Part shown: in pieces, positions 9,124-16,595 of the stretch
Numbering within the stretch: position 1 is the stretch's first letter
Layout of the letters: each line of letters starts with the position of its first letter
Assembly: GCA_009701715.1 (NCBI GenBank)
Contig: WLJO01000006.1
Span: 1-64,000, forward strand
DNA from: Actinomycetota bacterium
GTDB lineage: Bacteria; Actinomycetota; Acidimicrobiia; Acidimicrobiales; Ilumatobacteraceae
Length of the DNA stretch: 64,000 nt
Reading direction: 5' to 3'
Position numbers and translations under genes: made by a program
Notes under the pieces: generated by a model
What the model was told of the DNA's origin: nothing
The model's database searches: none
What the model saw: only the letters and a program-made list of their open reading frames with translations

Positions 9124-9951
9124 ATGGATCTTCTGGGACGGGTAGCAGTAATAACCGGCGGGGCAAGCGGGATCGGTCTGGCAACGGCAAAAGGGCTGAG
9201 GGAGCGGGGTGCGAGCCTCGTGCTCGCGGACATCGAAAAGGGCCCGCTGGATGCGGTGGCAGCCAAGCTCGGTGCGCTCGGCGTGGTGTGCGACGTCAGC
9301 TCCAAGGCATCGGTCGATGCGCTGGCGGACGCCACGTTCTCCCGGTTCGGGCGCGCCGACATCGTCTTCAACAACGCCGGCGTCGCTGTCGGTGGCCCGA
9401 CGGTGGACATGACGCATGCCGACTGGGAGTGGCTGATGGCCGTCAACATGTGGGGACCGATCCACGGGGTCGAGGCGTTCCTGCCGCGCATGGTGGAGGC
9501 CGCCAAGGCGAATCCCGGGCCGGCACGGGGTCACCTGCTCTTCACGTCCTCCTTCGCCGGGCTCACGCCGAACGTCGGGCTCGGTCCGTACTGCGTCACC
9601 AAATACGGCGTGGTTGCGCTGGCCGAGGTGCTGCACAAGGAGCTTCGCAACGACGGGATCGCCGTGAGCGTGCTCTGCCCGATGCGTGTGGCGACGAACA
9701 TCGGCAAGTCCGAGCGCAACCGGCCCGAGGAGTTCGGCGGGCCGGACGATGTGTCCCACGAGGTGCTCGATCAGGACGAGGCAAACGAGGAGCTCGCAGG
9801 CCGGGTACTCCCGGTGGAGTTCGTGGCCGATCAGGTCCTCGCTTCGCTGTTCACCGACCGCCTGTACATCGTGCCGCATGACGAGGCCCGCAAGGCTGTG
9901 CGGCGCCGGTTCGAGCGGATCGACAAGGCGTTCGAGAACCCGCCGGCTTGA
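9124..9951 (+). CDS. Short-chain dehydrogenase/reductase
   Basis: 275 aa, classical SDR. Cofactor motif AVITGGASGIGLATAKGL at residues ~8-25, NNAG at ~80-86 (DIVFNNAGVAVGG), catalytic Ser in LLFTSSFAGLTP and the YxxxK pair in GPYCVTKYGVVAL. Asp (LADIEKG) after beta-2 suggests NAD(H) preference. The C-terminal ~60 residues carry a longer substrate loop. A second SDR follows 40 bp downstream on the same strand, so the two may be co-transcribed. Confidence 0.9.
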   Translation: MDLLGRVAVITGGASGIGLATAKGLRERGASLVLADIEKGPLDAVAAKLGALGVVCDVSSKASVDALADATFSRFGRADIVFNNAGVAVGGPTVDMTHADWEWLMAVNMWGPIHGVEAFLPRMVEAAKANPGPARGHLLFTSSFAGLTPNVGLGPYCVTKYGVVALAEVLHKELRNDGIAVSVLCPMRVATNIGKSERNRPEEFGGPDDVSHEVLDQDEANEELAGRVLPVEFVADQVLASLFTDRLYIVPHDEARKAVRRRFERIDKAFENPPA

Positions 9952-9991
9952 GCCGCGGGGCAACCGGGCCCGAATCCCCTTGAATGGCCCC

Positions 9992-10768
9992 ATGACCACG
10001 TATCCCTTCACACGGGCCCTCGTCACCGGGGCATCGAGCGGTATCGGCGAGGCCATCGCCCGCGAACTCGGCGCGGCCGGTATCCCGCTCGTCGTCGTGG
10101 CGCGCCGGGCCGAGCGCCTGGGCGAACTCGCCCGGGCGTATCCGGGCACCGAGGTGATCGCCGGCGACCTGCAGACCCGTGAGGGGCGCTTACTCGTGGA
10201 GGCCCGGTTGGCGTCGCCCGTCAACCCGGTCGACCTGCTGGTCAACAACGCCGGGTTCGGCACGTCCGGGGACTTTGCGTCCGTCGACCCGGACCGCTCC
10301 GAGGACGAGATCGGCCTGAACGTTGTGGCGCTCACCCGACTCACCCGAGCGGTGCTCCCGCGGCTCATCGATGCCCGGCGCGGCTGGGTGCTCAACGTGT
10401 CGTCGGTGGTGGCCTTCCAACCGGCTCCGTACCTGAACGTGTACGCCGGCACGAAGGCGTACGTCCAGAGTTTCTCCGAGGGCCTCCACGAGGAACTCCG
10501 CAAGTCCGGCGTGGTGATCACCTCGCTCTGCCCGGGCCTCACCAAGACCGAGTTCCAGAGCGTGAGCAACACCGAGCACTACGCCAAGCAGTACCCGGCG
10601 ATGGCCTGGCTCTCGGCTGAGCGGGTGGCACGCGACGGCCTGGCGGACTGTGCCAGGGGGCGGGCGATCAGCGTGCCCGGTGCCCAGTACAAGGGAATGG
10701 TTGCCCTCGTCGGCATTACCCCACGACGTCTGCTCCGGAGGCTCTCCGGGCTCGTACAGCGCCAGTAA
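9992..10768 (+). CDS. Short-chain dehydrogenase/reductase (DltE/YqjQ-like)
   Basis: 258 aa starting at ATG 9992. TGASSGIGEAIARELG cofactor loop, Arg-rich VVVARRAERLGELA after beta-2 (suggesting NADP preference), LLVNNAGFGTSGDFA, catalytic VLNVSSVVAFQPAP and YAGTKAYVQSFSEGL. The signature LVNNAGFG and the C-terminus VAYP/RRLLRRLSG-type basic tail are like the DltE/acyl-modifying SDR subfamily. It follows another SDR with a short gap and is followed by a 32-codon membrane peptide gene. Confidence 0.88.
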   Translation: MTTYPFTRALVTGASSGIGEAIARELGAAGIPLVVVARRAERLGELARAYPGTEVIAGDLQTREGRLLVEARLASPVNPVDLLVNNAGFGTSGDFASVDPDRSEDEIGLNVVALTRLTRAVLPRLIDARRGWVLNVSSVVAFQPAPYLNVYAGTKAYVQSFSEGLHEELRKSGVVITSLCPGLTKTEFQSVSNTEHYAKQYPAMAWLSAERVARDGLADCARGRAISVPGAQYKGMVALVGITPRRLLRRLSGLVQRQ

Positions 10769-10777
10769 CTTCGTCGC

Positions 10778-10876
10778 ATGTCGATGTCACCGCGTGTCCG
10801 CAACGGCCTCATCGCCGGAGTTTTCGGCCTCGTCGTCGGGGTTGGCGGAGCGATCCTCATGATCCTGCTCTCCTGA
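10778..10876 (+). CDS. Tiny single-pass membrane protein, 32 aa
   Basis: A short frame from ATG 10778 (or ATG 10784) to TGA 10876. It encodes MSMSPRVRNGLIAGVFGLVV followed by GVGGAILMILLS: a positively charged N-terminus and one hydrophobic helix, the classic layout of a small N-in membrane protein. It starts 9 nt after the upstream SDR stop, in the same direction, so it is probably translated from the same mRNA. No function is recognised, and I cannot rule out a chance frame. Confidence 0.5.
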   Translation: MSMSPRVRNGLIAGVFGLVVGVGGAILMILLS

Positions 10877-10891
10877 CCCTGCTGTACTCAG

Positions 10892-13800
10892 TTAGGCCTT
10901 CTGGATCGGGGTCCATGCAAGCACGAACGTCTTGGAGCCCACGCCCGGGAACCGAATCGTTGCCTCGGTCTTCTCGCCCGAACCGCGCAGCTCGAGGATG
11001 ACTCCCTCTCCGTACTTGGGGTGCCGCACGTCCTCGCCCACACGGAACCCGCTCTCGTGGGCGTTCGACGGCTTGGGCATCGCTGCACGCTGGCCCGCAG
11101 CGATGGCGGCGTCCACGACGCGCTCACGGTGCGCCGCGCCCTGCGGGTCGTCGTCCCGGTCCCACCGGCGACCGGCGTACGGCCGTTCGGCCCAGTCGTC
11201 GTCGTACCGGTCGCCGCGCTCGCTGGAGCGCCCATAGGTCTTGGGCGAACCACTCGACAGGATCAGGTCCGACGGGATCTCCTCCACGAAGCGTGACGGC
11301 GGGTTGTACTGCGTCGTACCGAACAGGCTGCGGCTCCACGCGTGCGAGAGGTGAAGCTTCTCCTCCGCGCGGGTGATCCCGACGTAGGCGAGGCGACGCT
11401 CCTCCTCCATCTCGTCGGGCTCGGTGAGGGCACGCACGTGCGGGAAGATCCCCTCCTCCATGCCGACGAGGAACACGATCGGGTACTCGAGGCCCTTGGC
11501 GCTGTGCAGGGTCATGAGCACGACCTTGCTCTCGTCGCCGCCGACCTGGTCCGTGTCCGATACGAGCGCTACCTGTTCGAGGAACTCGTCCACCGTCTCG
11601 AACTTCTCCGCCGAGCCAATGAGCTCGGTGATGTTCTCGATGCGACCGTGGGCCTCCACAGTGTTCTCGGCCTCGAACTGGGCGATCATGCCGCTGCGCT
11701 CGATCGCCTCGCCGAGCACCGTTGCGGGGCCGGCCGCAACGTACCCCTCGAGTGCATCGACGAGTTCGACGAATGCCCCGATGCCGCGCAGGGCGGACCC
11801 ACCCACGCCGGCCTCATCGGCGCGCCGCAGCGCTGCCGAGAATGTCTGCCCGGTGAGGTTTGCCCATGCGTCGAGCTTCGCGATTGACGTGTCACCGACG
11901 CCGCGCTTGGGCTCGTTGATGACGCGCTTGATGCTCACCTCATCCGCAGGGTTCACCACAGCCTTCAGGTAGGCGATGGCGTCCTTGATCTCCTTGCGGT
12001 CGTAGAAGCGCGTGCCACCAACCACCTTGTACGGCACGCCCATCCGCATGAAGGACTCCTCCACCACACGGCTCTGCGCATTGGTCCGGTAGAAAACGGC
12101 GAGGTCTCCCCACCGGTAGCGGTCCGCGCTGGTGTAACTGGTGCACATGCGGGCAACCCACTGCGCCTCGTCCTGCTCGTCCTGCGCGTGGTAGCGCACG
12201 ATCTGCTCGCCGCCGCCCTTGTCGCTCCACAACTGCTTCGGCGTGCGGCCGAGGTTCTTGTCGATGACTGAGTTGGCGGCGTCGAGAATCGTCTGGGTGC
12301 TGCGGTAGTTCTGGTCCAGTACGACCGTGATGGCATCGGGGTATGCCTGGTCGAACTGCATGATGTTGCGGATGTCTGCCCCGCGGAAGCGGTAGATGCT
12401 GTTGTGGACGAGGATGCCATTTGCGACGTAGGTGTGCGCTTCATCTACCTCGAGGTCGTGTACCGGACCGTCGTACCAGTCGGTGTCCGTCTCCTCGATC
12501 GATGCCTCGACGAGCTGTCCGTCCTCCTCCACGAGCACCACCATCCCGGGGCGGAGATGGGCAAGCGGTGTGAGCGGGTAGATCGTGCTGCCGACTTGGA
12601 CCCGACGGTTGATCTCCATCCCCCCGAGGTCGGCCACGTGGTGCGCAAGGGCGAGGATCTCCCGGTACGAGGTGCGAGTCAGCTCGATCCGCGCACCGCC
12701 CTTTGAATCGGAACGCACTGGGAGGCCGGCAGCCGCTAGGCGCTCCGCACGGTCCGCGTTCGAGGAGCTCCACTGGAGGCGGTGCATCCCAACCTCTCGG
12801 GTACGCCGGTCCTGGTACATCGTGAGGTTGATGGTCTGGCGTCGCTCGCCGCCCTGTGCCCGTCCATGCGGGAACTCGAGGTGGAGATGGAGTTCGTCCA
12901 TGAGCACCTTGGCGCGGGTCTCGGTATCGAGGGCGTCGTAGAGCCGCCGAATTGCAGCGTCGTCGAGCGCAAGCCGCCGGCCTACTGCGTGGAAACACGC
13001 TGTGGGGAGTCCGTACTCAGCGGCGAACCGTGCCTCCCAGTAGCCGGAATCAGCACGGCTCTCGCAGACCTTCAACACCCACAGCTTGTCGGCATGCTCA
13101 CCAAGAAGACGCACCCGGAAGCCCACGTCGGGGTCATCGGGCTTGCGATATCGCGTGGCTTTGCACTGGCCAATGCGGTAACCGCGATCCGCCCGATACA
13201 TGAGATAGACGAACCATCGGTCGTCGAGCGCCGGAAAGCGTGCCGGGACAAGGTGGTGTGGCGTGCCGACGAGCTCGCGCCCACCAGCGACCACCCGGTA
13301 CACGCGGCCGCGGTACCGACCCGGGGCAACGGTCGATACCCCGCGCTCGACCATGCGCTCGGGGTTACCGCCCGTGGCCGTCACCGAGTTGCCGACAGCA
13401 ACATCCTCCACCGCAACCCGGCCGCCCGGAACAGAGATCTTGGTACCAGGTACGAGGCACTGGTCGCTGTCGCCAACAACCATGACGTTGCGGTGCTTCT
13501 CCCCGAGCAGGACGACGATCTCGTTCTGCGCGGTGTTGGTGTCCTGGTACTCGTCCACGAGCACGTGGAGGAAGCGATCGCGGTAGTACTCGAGCACGTC
13601 AGGAGCCGTGCGGAACAGCCTCACCGTGTTCACCAAGAGGTCGTCAAAGTCCATCGCGCCGGCCTTAAGCAGCCGCGCCTCGTACTCCCTGTACACGTCG
13701 GCAATCTTGCGCTCGAAGATGTTCGCTGCCCGGTCCGCGGCATGGGGGGCCGAGACGAGGTCGTTCTTGAACGCGCTGATCTGGGCGTGCACACCGCGCG

Positions 13801-14227
13801 CGGGGAACCGCTTGGCGTCGAGACCGAGATCCCGAATGACGTAGCCGACCAGACGGTTGGCATCGGCCTGGTCGTAGATGCTGAACGACTTCGGGAACCC
13901 GATGCGCTCGGCGTCACGACGGAGGAACCGCACACACGCCGAGTGGAACGTGCTCACCCACATCTGCCGGGCGACCGGTCCGATGAGCGCCTCGACACGC
14001 CGCTTCATCTCGTCCGCGGCCTTGTTCGTGAAGGTGATGGCCAGGATGCGCATGGGGTGCACCTGGTGGTGCCCGATGAGGTGTGCAATGCGGTTGGTGA
14101 GCACCCGGGTCTTACCCGAACCGGCGCCGGCGATGACTAGTAGCGGGCCGCCCGCATGCACCACGGCATCGAGCTGGTCCGGGTTGAGACCCTCGGTGGG
14201 CGATGGAGTACGCATGGCTTGGGTCAT
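10892..14227 (-). CDS. pcrA: ATP-dependent DNA helicase PcrA/UvrD, interrupted by an intein
   Basis: 1111 aa as encoded; removal of a 353-aa intein leaves ~758 aa, the usual PcrA length. SF1A helicase motifs: Walker A VIAGAGSGKTRVLTNRIAHL, TFTNKAADEMKRRV, FHSACVRFLRR, DEExx-equivalent LVDEYQDTN, motif III split by the intein (VGDSDQ | SIYRFRGADI), LDQNYRSTQ, VFYRTNAQSRVVEE, VVLMTLHSAKGLEYPIVFL and YVGITRAEEKLHLSHA. The C-terminus (VGEDVRHPKYGEGVI...) is the Tudor-like domain of PcrA. It unwinds DNA 3' to 5' in repair and replication-conflict resolution. ATG 14227 is chosen; ATG 14215 is an alternative. Unspliced protein would be inactive because motif III is interrupted. Confidence 0.96.
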   Translation of the reverse strand: MTQAMRTPSPTEGLNPDQLDAVVHAGGPLLVIAGAGSGKTRVLTNRIAHLIGHHQVHPMRILAITFTNKAADEMKRRVEALIGPVARQMWVSTFHSACVRFLRRDAERIGFPKSFSIYDQADANRLVGYVIRDLGLDAKRFPARGVHAQISAFKNDLVSAPHAADRAANIFERKIADVYREYEARLLKAGAMDFDDLLVNTVRLFRTAPDVLEYYRDRFLHVLVDEYQDTNTAQNEIVVLLGEKHRNVMVVGDSDQCLVPGTKISVPGGRVAVEDVAVGNSVTATGGNPERMVERGVSTVAPGRYRGRVYRVVAGGRELVGTPHHLVPARFPALDDRWFVYLMYRADRGYRIGQCKATRYRKPDDPDVGFRVRLLGEHADKLWVLKVCESRADSGYWEARFAAEYGLPTACFHAVGRRLALDDAAIRRLYDALDTETRAKVLMDELHLHLEFPHGRAQGGERRQTINLTMYQDRRTREVGMHRLQWSSSNADRAERLAAAGLPVRSDSKGGARIELTRTSYREILALAHHVADLGGMEINRRVQVGSTIYPLTPLAHLRPGMVVLVEEDGQLVEASIEETDTDWYDGPVHDLEVDEAHTYVANGILVHNSIYRFRGADIRNIMQFDQAYPDAITVVLDQNYRSTQTILDAANSVIDKNLGRTPKQLWSDKGGGEQIVRYHAQDEQDEAQWVARMCTSYTSADRYRWGDLAVFYRTNAQSRVVEESFMRMGVPYKVVGGTRFYDRKEIKDAIAYLKAVVNPADEVSIKRVINEPKRGVGDTSIAKLDAWANLTGQTFSAALRRADEAGVGGSALRGIGAFVELVDALEGYVAAGPATVLGEAIERSGMIAQFEAENTVEAHGRIENITELIGSAEKFETVDEFLEQVALVSDTDQVGGDESKVVLMTLHSAKGLEYPIVFLVGMEEGIFPHVRALTEPDEMEEERRLAYVGITRAEEKLHLSHAWSRSLFGTTQYNPPSRFVEEIPSDLILSSGSPKTYGRSSERGDRYDDDWAERPYAGRRWDRDDDPQGAAHRERVVDAAIAAGQRAAMPKPSNAHESGFRVGEDVRHPKYGEGVILELRGSGEKTEATIRFPGVGSKTFVLAWTPIQKA
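12401..13459 (-). mobile_element. Intein in PcrA motif III (353 aa, non-LAGLIDADG insert)
   Basis: Begins with Cys (CLVPGTKISV, splicing block A), has block B VGTPHHLVPA at residues ~64-73, and ends with EAHTYVANGILVHN (blocks F/G, His-Asn), followed by Ser as the +1 extein residue. All residues needed for protein splicing are therefore present. The inserted region between the splicing halves (~80-330) lacks a recognisable LAGLIDADG dodecapeptide. Instead residues 84-98 read VYLMYR...YRIGQ with Arg residues shortly after and a Glu at ~142 (GYWEARFAAEYG), which resembles a diverged GIY-YIG nuclease core. That assignment is inference. Confidence 0.93.
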
Positions 14228-14313
14228 CCTACGGACGGGGTGTTGTGCGCCCTGCGACGCCCCACAAGCAGGTGGTTCCCGGTATCTCGATGTCGATGAC
14301 GGAGAATAGGGAC

Positions 14314-15627
14314 ATGTCCGGAATACCGCCGTCAGCACCCCCGTGGCTGGCCGTACTCGCACGCCGGAACCGGGAGCACGCCTATCTCGCCGCGTCGCTC
14401 GTGCGTTGGATCATCCTCGGCTCCGTGTCGGGCGGCCTCGCCGGGCTCTCCGGATGGGTCTTCCTCACCGTGCTCGACCGGATCACGGACTTCCGCCTCG
14501 AGCACGACCGCATGTACTTCATGCTCCCCGTTGCCGGCCTCATCCTCGGCGGGATGTACCACTTCTTCGGTGGCCGGGCCAAGGGCGGCAGCCCGTTGCT
14601 TATCGAGCAGATCCACGAACCCACGGAGTGGCTTCCCCGCCGGATGGCGCCGATGATCCTGCTCGGAACCTGGGCATCGCAACTGTTCGGAGCCTCGGTC
14701 GGCCGGGAGGGCACCGCACTCCAAATGTCGGGCGGTCTCACCGACACCTTCGCGCGCCTCATCCGGCTGAAGCCCGACGACCGACGAACCCTGCTGATCG
14801 CTGCGCTCGCCGGGGGTTTTGGTGCCGTCTTCGGAGTGCCCGTCGCCGGGGCCGTCTTCGCGCTCGAGGTGCAGTCGCTCGGCCGTGTGCGCTACGAGGC
14901 AATCGTTCCAGCGCTCAGTGCCTCGATCGTCGGCGACCTGATCGTGCGAGGTCTCGGCTACCACCACGCCCTTCGGGTACCTCTCGACCCGAGAATCGAC
15001 ACGTGGCTCATCCTGAAACTGCTGCTCGGCGGTGTGGCTTTCGGTCTGGCCGGTGCCGCGTTCATCGAGCTCACCGAAGGCCTCAAGTCGGCCACGGCAC
15101 GGTTCATTCGCTTCCCACCGCTGCGCACGTTCCTCGGCGGCCTTGCTCTGGTGGGCCTCACCGCATGGGTGGGCCACGACTATCTCGGCATGTCGCTCGG
15201 CATTATCGACAGGGCCCTCGCAGGCGACCGTCTGTCGTTCGCTGTCTTCGCACTGAAGATCCTGTTCGCAGCGATCTCGATCGGGACGCTCTTCCCCGGC
15301 GGAGAGGTGACGCCGCTGTTTGCCATTGGGGCAACGCTCGGGGTTGCGCTCGCCACCCCACTGAACATCGAACCCTCACTGCTGGCGGGATTGGGATTCG
15401 TTGCGGTGTTTGCCGGTGCTTCAAACACGCCGCTGGCCTGCACCATCCTCGGTATTGAGATCTTCGGCGGGGGTGCTGCGGTCCCCTTCGCGGTGGTCTG
15501 CGTCGTTGCATTCGTGTTCTCCGGGCACCGGAGCATCTATCCAACGCAGCGCGTCGCGATCACCAAGACCGGCCGGAACCTCGAGCACCGTCCCAGGATC
15601 CACGGGTGGCACTCCCGACCCGAGTAA
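14314..15627 (+). CDS. Voltage-gated chloride channel / ClC-type transporter
   Basis: 437 aa integral membrane protein with about ten hydrophobic segments. ClC selectivity-filter elements: GRAKGGSPLLIEQIH (first region), ASVGREGTALQMSGGL (GREGP-like), and GAVFGVPVAGAVFALEV; later LFPGGEVTPLFAIGATLG. The first filter reads GGSPLL rather than GSGIP, as in the subgroup related to fluoride/ClC-F-like or divergent bacterial ClCs, so ion choice is uncertain. No CBS domain is present. Start ATG 14314 is supported by GGAG ~9 nt upstream; in-frame ATGs at 14290 and 14296 are possible. Confidence 0.88.
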   Translation: MSGIPPSAPPWLAVLARRNREHAYLAASLVRWIILGSVSGGLAGLSGWVFLTVLDRITDFRLEHDRMYFMLPVAGLILGGMYHFFGGRAKGGSPLLIEQIHEPTEWLPRRMAPMILLGTWASQLFGASVGREGTALQMSGGLTDTFARLIRLKPDDRRTLLIAALAGGFGAVFGVPVAGAVFALEVQSLGRVRYEAIVPALSASIVGDLIVRGLGYHHALRVPLDPRIDTWLILKLLLGGVAFGLAGAAFIELTEGLKSATARFIRFPPLRTFLGGLALVGLTAWVGHDYLGMSLGIIDRALAGDRLSFAVFALKILFAAISIGTLFPGGEVTPLFAIGATLGVALATPLNIEPSLLAGLGFVAVFAGASNTPLACTILGIEIFGGGAAVPFAVVCVVAFVFSGHRSIYPTQRVAITKTGRNLEHRPRIHGWHSRPE

Positions 15628-15649
15628 CCCGGGTTGCTGGTGGTCCCCG

Positions 15650-16096
15650 CTAGTGCGCCTGCCTGCGCACGAACGTTATGTCGCACCGACGGGTGGCGAA
15701 CCGCCAACCATCGGGTGTGCGCACGAAGGTGTCTCGGTACTCACCGACGAACTTCGGGGTATCGGAGGGCGCCGGCATCTCCGCCTCACCGGTGGGCGAG
15801 TCGTGCCGATAGTTGATGAGATAGCAGATTCCTGTGGCGCGATCGCCGTCGATCACGTCGATGAGCACGTTCGTGCAGAGGTGCCGTGACGTGCGCCGGG
15901 TGACGTCCTGGCGCTTTGCGAACTCCCGACGGATCCCGTCCTGGCCGACCATCCGGATCGAGTCGTTCTCCCACCAACCATCCTCGGTGAACAGTTCGGC
16001 GATCCGGCTCGCCTCTCCGAAGTCCACAAAGAGGCAGTACTGGTTGATGAGTCGCTCGCACTCCCGCTCGACGAGCAGTTTCTGGATGTCGTCCAT
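15650..16096 (-). CDS. SnoaL-like / NTF2-fold protein
   Basis: 148 aa starting MDDIQKLLVERECERLINQY, an N-terminal helix typical of the SnoaL_4 / ring-hydroxylating-dioxygenase-beta-like NTF2 fold. A central LFTEDGWWENDSIRMVGQDG and a C-terminal strand pair (KFVGEYRDTFVRTPDGWRFA) complete the cone. Such proteins are small cyclases, isomerases or dehydratases acting on hydrophobic, often steroid- or polyketide-like substrates; the actual reaction is not predictable. It converges with the ClC gene and is divergent from the EVE gene 40 bp away. Confidence 0.82.
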   Translation of the reverse strand: MDDIQKLLVERECERLINQYCLFVDFGEASRIAELFTEDGWWENDSIRMVGQDGIRREFAKRQDVTRRTSRHLCTNVLIDVIDGDRATGICYLINYRHDSPTGEAEMPAPSDTPKFVGEYRDTFVRTPDGWRFATRRCDITFVRRQAH

Positions 16097-16136
16097 GCCG
16101 TGATCCTCGCAGACAGCACAGGGGTAGCGTGGCGGC

Positions 16137-16595
16137 GTGGCGACCTGGCTGATGAAGAGCGAACCGAATGCCTACTCGATCGACGACCTGAAGCGGGACA
16201 AGAAGACGATGTGGGACGGGGTGCGCAACTATCAGGCGCGCAACTTCATGCGCTCGATGGCCATCGGTGATCAGATCCTCTTCTATCACTCGAACTGCGA
16301 CGTACCCGGCGTCGTCGGCCTGGCCAAGGTCGTCGGGCTGGCCTACGTCGACCCGACCCAGTTCGACCCGTCGGACAAGCACTACGACCCCGCGTCCAAG
16401 CCCGAGGACCCGCGTTGGTCGCTCGTCGACATCGGGTTCGTCAAGAAGTTCAAGCGAACGGTGAGTCTTACCGAACTGAAGGCGCGCGCCGACGAGCTGG
16501 GCGACTTTGCGCTCACCCGCACTGGCAACCGCCTCAGCGTGATGTCGGTGACGCAGGCCCAGTTCGACCTGGTGGTCTCGCTCGCTGTCAGCTGA
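16137..16595 (+). CDS. EVE domain-containing protein
   Basis: 152 aa from GTG 16137, entirely an EVE (PUA-like) domain: [57 protein letters not shown] and a C-terminal LMSVTQ-like segment ([15 protein letters not shown]). EVE proteins are thought to bind modified nucleic-acid bases such as 5-methylcytosine, and may serve in RNA metabolism or restriction. Its stop codon overlaps the convergent gene at 16588 by 8 bp. Confidence 0.93.
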   Translation: MATWLMKSEPNAYSIDDLKRDKKTMWDGVRNYQARNFMRSMAIGDQILFYHSNCDVPGVVGLAKVVGLAYVDPTQFDPSDKHYDPASKPEDPRWSLVDIGFVKKFKRTVSLTELKARADELGDFALTRTGNRLSVMSVTQAQFDLVVSLAVS

